NCBI GenBank assembly: GCA_963971425.1
Contig: OZ020523.1
Coordinates: 21,371,105 to 21,435,104 of the forward strand
DNA from: Bryoerythrophyllum caledonicum
Taxonomy: Eukaryota > Streptophyta > Bryopsida > Pottiales > Pottiaceae
Reading direction: 5' to 3'
Length of the DNA stretch: 64,000 nucleotides
This document shows positions 58,909 to 64,000 of the stretch, piece after piece. The translations under genes were made by a program, and so were the position numbers. The notes beneath the pieces are model-generated. The model searched no databases and was not told the DNA's origin. It was given only the letters and a program-made list of their open reading frames with translations. Each line of letters starts with the position of its first letter. Within the stretch, counting starts at the first letter, position 1.

Positions 58909-60582
58909 GCGTGGAGGCCAGCGCCGCGCCTCTGCTCCTCCCTCGCGTCTGTCACTTGCGATGACTCCGTTGCGTGGGCTTGGCCTAGCTGCAGCAACGC
59001 AAGCAGTGCTGGGGCGGCCACTGCACCCAATTGCACACCAGGTCCGCCTTGCCTTCGGTGCCAATGGAATACTACACTACAGTTCTGTACTGGCTCACGC
59101 CTTCAGCCAGACCATGGCTTTGGTCCCCACTCTGGTCCCCACTCTGGTCCCCACTTTGGTCCCCAGCTTGGTACCGGATTTGGTCCCGGATTTGGCAGGG
59201 TTCTCAAATGCATGTGCTCCGAGAACGGTATACATGCACGCACTGTTTCCCGTACTACACTAATTTTAAAAATTAGCATGACTTGCACTAGGTGTTTTAA
59301 GATTGAACGAACTTATTGTTCTTGATGAATATTTAAACAATGCTTCTTTAAAGTTATTCTCTTGTATTCTCTTACATATTTAGTGTGGGTGACACTAGTT
59401 ATCACTTTTAGTGTAGTACGTGGTTGCATGCTCATTGGCAAAAGCGAGTTGTTGGCATATGTTCCTATTGGTCCTAAAAACATCTTCATCCATATTTTCA
59501 TTCATCCTTTGATGGCTTCGCTCATGATGCACATATTTTAAGTTAAGGGGAATTTGGTTGTTGTAGCATTGTTTTTAAAGGAACTGGCTTCGGTTGTCTT
59601 AGCCAATATATAATTGTTAACATTAACTTGGCATGCGTGTGAGTATGTTCTTGGCCTTTCTTATGCCATGTCAACCTTTGACTTCAGTCATCACTATTTG
59701 CTTTCATAGTATTGATTTCAAAATGCCACTAAAGATTCAATTCTCATTACATGTTTTAAGCAATGGCTTCTTAGAAACGCATTTGCGAAAGCTTGGGAAC
59801 AAGCTCACGCTTGCTTTGTAATTCTTAGTATTTAACTGACAATAAGTAATTGCAGTTTTGAATCAAATCTCATAGCAAAAACAATGCTTGGGACGTTTCA
59901 TAGAAACAACACATACTATGTTGCCTTGCATTTGTTTTTTTAGATTTCTTGCTTTTTTTTAATCAATCTTTACATGTGATATCTTGTGAAAAAGCTACAA
60001 CAATTGCGCTTCTAACAAACCCTTGCCCTATAGTATAGATTATGGAGATTGTGGTGGTTGATTAAATTTCGCAATGCTTGGATTTGATCTTAGAGAAGAG
60101 GCCAATCTTGAAAGCATTGGACATGCAAATTCACTCCATACAAACACTACAATAACCTTGTCCTTCTTAAAATAAAATCTTGCTCTCTTGTACCAAAACC
60201 ACTCCTTTTAAGCTACTGCTAGTGGATTTGGCCAAGTGTATAATTGTCTATACTACACATTGATAAATTTATTATTGAACTTTTATACAAAACATTTATT
60301 ATGCTCGTCAATTTATCTTATGTCCTCACAATCTACTAAAATTTGTAAATGTGTTTCATATGGATTTATACTATCCGCATCCAAAAATACATTTCAAGTT
60401 CAACATTATCAGATACAATCTAAAAATCCAAAACCTCAAAATACTATCAACTAACACTCTACTTCAATTGTTTCTTTGATCTATTGAATACACCATATGT
60501 TAAAATTGGAGAACTTGACATTCTTGGGTTCAAAAAGTATCTTTTTTTGTTAAAAATATCACAGAAATCAACATTTGAATGG
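58909..60582. other. Upstream region of DSE1 and gene-free spacer
   Basis: 58909-59200 is GC-rich and probably holds the DSE1 promoter and leader. 59119-59195 is a 12-bp tandem repeat of TGGTCCCCACTC type, about five to six units. Beyond 59300 the sequence is AT-rich with no supported gene. Confidence 0.45.
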
Positions 60583-61538
60583 TTAACCCTAAATTTCTTT
60601 GACAATTTCCCATGAAAAACACTTCAAGATTGTTGATTTTAAAGCAATGGTAAAGGAAGGAAAAACAACTTCTATTCATAATTTTGACCATAGGATCTTA
60701 ATATGGACTTGCTAAGATTCATACTTACGAAATTTCATAAACTTTGACCGCATGGATTGAAAGATTATAGTGTCTGAAGTAAAGAAAACGATTCATTTTC
60801 TTCCCTACGATGAGTGATTCAATAGACTTTGGCTTCACTTGGTATCAAATTTTTGCACTACTGAAGGTCTAAGTTCATAACCATCATGTCAAGCATGATA
60901 TTAGTTCCTTGTACACCAATCTTTAGAGGTAGAGAAGGGGTGTAGCATATTCAAAACAATTGCGCAAGGAGTGGAGGTTCAAAAAGGGCCAATATACGTT
61001 TTATTTTTGTTTTGGTAAACTTCGTAACTCTTAGAATGCAAATCCAAACGGCCAACAAGAAGGTTTACACCACATCTTATAGAGAAAAAATAAAAAGTGA
61101 AAAATATGAAGCTCTCAAAGTTTTATGTGGAAATGAAGAATTGTTTTGGATGCCTTGCCCAAAAATGTGTGACAATGTGTGAATTTCACATTAAATGTGC
61201 TATTTTTCACGAAGGACTAGAAATGTTTTTTGACAATATGAAAGGAAACATTATTACTTGCTAAGATTGGAAATTTCACATTTACAAGAATGACCTAGCA
61301 AAAGAATTTAGAGTTGCCCGACTTGTCCACACTCAAGAAGTTTTTCTTTAAGATGGCACAACTATTTTTCCACATGCCCAATAAAATGCTGGAGATTTCC
61401 AAAAGTCCACCTCGGGGCTTTTCTCATCTAGAGGTTAATTTCAAACAAGGAAGACCACCAGACCGAAAACTCAATTTTGTAAATCCAATGCTAAGAAAGA
61501 AGTTGCTAATTGTGGCTCCTATTGACTAAAAGAATTAA
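60583..61538. mobile_element. TTAA-flanked element, family B copy 4
   Basis: It begins TTAACCCTAAATTTCTTTG followed by ACAATTTC and follows the family B consensus over about 950 bp, ending in a degenerate ACTAAAAGAATTAA. It is closest to copy 3 and lies about 30 bp from the end of the alpha2delta-like gene. Confidence 0.55.
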
Positions 61539-61568
61539 GAAAAGCACAGAAACACGCTATGTCATCCA

Positions 61569-64000
61569 TCAGTTGGCTGGAACCTTTCCTCCATCGTCGG
61601 ATTCTCCATTGACCTCATCAGGTGGTGGATTGTTGGCTAGAGCCCTTCCTCCATCGTCGGATTCTCCATCGACCTCATCATCAGGTGGTGGATTGCTTGT
61701 TGGATCTGAGCGTCCTCTACGATTACGAACCCAGAGGCACCAAAGACCGATCAACACCCCGGCCAACACCAAGAGTGCGCCAAAAAAAGTAATGAGAGCG
61801 ATCGCATATATGGGAATAGGAAGATCTGAAGTCGGCCCATTGATGATTTTGATGGCGCAGCTTTCGCAACACACACGCTCTTTCAGCGTCCTGCTATCGG
61901 TTTTTTGGCAAATGATTCCATCTGCTGGGGCTGTGAAGTTGGAGCAGAACTGACCTGTCCGTTCAGTCTGCGTCCATCCAACGAACCAACCAAGACGAAG
62001 ACCACCAGCAATGGGTTAGTGAACACGTAGAACACATCACACGAAATGTACGTTCTACCACATACAGAAAGTGGAAGCACAAAATATGCACAAAGGTGAT
62101 GTTAAATATTACCTTGTAGTTGCAAGTCTCTGGCGGAAGGGTGCTGGGAGCTGGAAGGTTCCCTTTTCTTCTAGATCCCAACTCACTTTTAACTTCTTCT
62201 CGTAAGGTGGGCTCCAACTCGTTCACGAACACATCAATGGCCGCCACTCCAATGAGCTCTCCATCACTGTCAATGGCTGGCAGTTCATCCCAACATGGTG
62301 TAAGATTACATGAATGGATTCAAGGTACTTTGTACACCTCTAGTACCTACGATGGTCCGCCAATGGTCAAGTTCTTATTGACTTTGCACCTCACATCCAA
62401 ACAGTCCCTGATTCTCGTTGGGTAACCCGTAACCCAAGATACAAATACCTTGATGAACTAAACACGTATCATGGTCTAGTACGGTTGACTCACTGTAAAC
62501 TTCAAATTCACAGTAATATGCTGGGAGATGGAGGGGTCATCAGAACACAGCTTATCTATACCTGGAAAAGTAACAGTATTGGTATCAAGGGACTGAGACA
62601 TGCTTGCGTAAACATTACTCCACGTTGGCATTGATTCCGCCGCAACCATGTGTACCTTGGCCAAATAGGAGAAATAACTCCTAATGGCATACAACGGATT
62701 TACAGTCGAGGGTGCATCCAACATTTCAAAGGATCCTTGCACACCACACAGCACTGTTCGCAAGGTGGAATTTTCCAAGTATGCATCATCTACCGCGTTG
62801 GATGGAAGCTTGTACATAAGCAACTTGGCTTTATGAGCTGCTATGGCAGCCGTTGGAAATGTTGTGCCATCCAGCGGAAGAAAATTGCCGTCACTGATGA
62901 TCACCACAATCTGCACGCATAATGATTCAACCGATTTGTTACACACCAGATGGCCTCATGCTATATATTTCGTTCTATTGGCATAACATTCTAAATGTGA
63001 AATATTCTAGAGTGCATTTTATGACTTTGATTCCAGAAAGTCTGCGTTCTAAGTACAGACAGCAGGGCGTATTTGATCCGATCAAATGAGAAGTAGAATC
63101 ATGTACTGTATACTATCAGAAGAAAACTAGGGGAAGAGAAAGTGATCTTACCTTCAAGGAAGGTGGCGTTGTATTCTGGAAAGTAGAAATCCCCTCGACT
63201 ATAGCCCTTGTAAGGTTGGAATTCGGTTGATCTGTTGATGCAGTCAAATATCGCAAATTGCTTCTCAAGGGTTCCAGTTCGGAATTGACCACATCGCCGT
63301 CAACTGTCTGGTTGTAGTTGCCCACGTGCACCGGCGTGGTAACGGGGGAATAAGCACCGGTGCTGTTGAAGGAGATGACATCCACGAAGTCCTGTGGCGA
63401 TAGGGTCTGGATAATGGACAGCGAAATGTTGATTGCAACCTGCAACAAAGTCACACCCGATACTCTGCCGTAGTCCCCAGTCACAGGAGCTCCCATGGAG
63501 GTCCCAGTGTCAATGAGGATTCTCACCTGCTTCTGCACGGAAATCCCGTCCAGGTACCACGGACGCTGGCGGCACTCGAAGGCGGTGCAAAACTTCTCCG
63601 AGCCCTCCTGCAAGAAAACCTCAAAATCATCAACATTACACTTGTCACACGATTCTTACTGCTCATTAAATGTTATTTGGCGTACTGCTGCCGAAGGGTT
63701 AAGGGATGATCAGGGGTGGCTTACTCTTCCCGGGTATGCTCTCCAAGCCCCGCTGGTTGATCCAAAAAACATGTACGAGAATTGACTGTGAATGCCGCTT
63801 ATATTCTTGAACGTCGGATCCAATCTACGTTGCAGGCAAAAGTCTCGTCTCACCTCCGATTGAAGTTCTTTGACGTTTGCTCCCTTCGGGAGTCTGCAGA
63901 AAATTTCCAATCCTTGTTCATTGTAAGCAAGCTGGTAAGTAAAATACCATAGGCAGGATCTCATACATAGCTTAAATATGAATGAGGCAGCTTACGTCAC
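61569..64000 (-). CDS. Calcium-channel alpha2delta-like protein (VWA domain, type I membrane), 3' part
   Basis: The 3' part of a larger gene that runs past the right edge. Exons that keep phase: 63996-64000 (end only), 63893-63725, 63607-63152, 62910-62483, 62266-62113 and 61949-61569. The FSYMFFGSTSGAWRAYPG segment and the CRQRPWY motif are the VWA_N signature of alpha2delta/CACHD1 proteins. A VWA domain follows (VRILIDTGTSMG, VAINISLSIIQTL, DFVDVISFN, IVVIISDGN, KAKLLMYKL). Next is a Cache-like DGELIGVAAIDV segment, then a Cys-rich membrane-proximal part. One transmembrane helix (IYAIALITFFGALLVLAGVL) precedes a short cytoplasmic tail with RNRRGR and a duplicated NPPPDxEVxGESDDGG. The MIDAS is DxGxS instead of DxSxS. 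Animal alpha2delta proteins are extracellular channel subunits; the role in a plant is unknown. The exon 62483/62266 join is the least certain. Confidence 0.75.
61572..61705. repeat. Tandem duplication in the tail of the alpha2delta-like gene
   Basis: Two units, each spanning CCTCCATCGTCGGATTCTCC and the CAGGTGGTGGATTG end, differ by one 3-bp insertion. In protein they give two copies of NPPPD(D)EV.GESDDGG, an acidic cytoplasmic tail. Confidence 0.85.

Noticed and set aside
62351-62448. An extra exon in the alpha2delta-like gene
   Set aside because: It keeps phase but needs a 45-bp intron and adds no family-like sequence. The direct join (VSQP to DGELIGV) fits the family better. It is not fully excluded.
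1-64000. CRISPR arrays, rRNA genes, operons and bacterial signals
   Set aside because: None were found. Spliced genes and plant families show nuclear eukaryotic DNA.

Overview
This window looks like nuclear DNA of a green plant. Genes have small GT-AG introns, coding islands are GC-rich, intergenic DNA is AT-rich, and there is dense transposon debris. The recognisable genes are plant types: a GATA26/27-class factor with a CxxC-X18-CxxC finger and a DEUBAD-like helical domain, an Mpv17/PMP22 protein, a TITAN9-like coiled-coil protein and a DSE1/GNB1L WD40 protein. A calcium-channel alpha2delta-like VWA protein, which I do not expect in flowering plants, points to a non-seed plant or a streptophyte alga. 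Species cannot be fixed from the sequence alone.

Layout. 1-1.53 kb is the right part of a CACTA transposon. 1.5-12.6 kb is gene-free and holds small DNA elements, several starting and ending with TTAACCC...GGGTTAA. 12.6-26.9 kb is one such TTAA element split by a 13.5-kb LINE insertion on the minus strand. That LINE has an unrecognised ORF1-like region, two 2A-like motifs, an AP-endonuclease, a reverse transcriptase, an RNase H and a 3' hairpin, and all its reading frames are decayed. 27-33 kb is more element remnants and gene-free sequence. 34.6-38.2 kb is the GATA gene (+). 39.0-41.8 kb is a Tc1-type transposon whose long terminal inverted repeats are each built of three ~185-bp modules. 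41.9-43.0 kb is a TTAA element. 43.6-45.0 kb is the Mpv17-family gene (-). 46.1-53.0 kb holds two 5'-truncated LINE copies, a tiny LINE-tail-like fragment and more TTAA elements. 53.7-55.3 kb is the TITAN9-like gene (+), tail-to-tail with DSE1 (55.6-58.9 kb, -). 61.6-64 kb is the alpha2delta-like gene (-), which runs off the right edge.

The host genes are single-copy housekeeping or regulatory types with no evident joint pathway. The striking content is mobile: a LINE with virus-like 2A motifs and a covarying 3' stem-loop, nested inside TTAA-flanked elements that resemble piggyBac non-autonomous elements. Exon boundaries were worked out by hand from splice motifs, phase continuity and family resemblance. 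No alignment, coverage or expression data were available.
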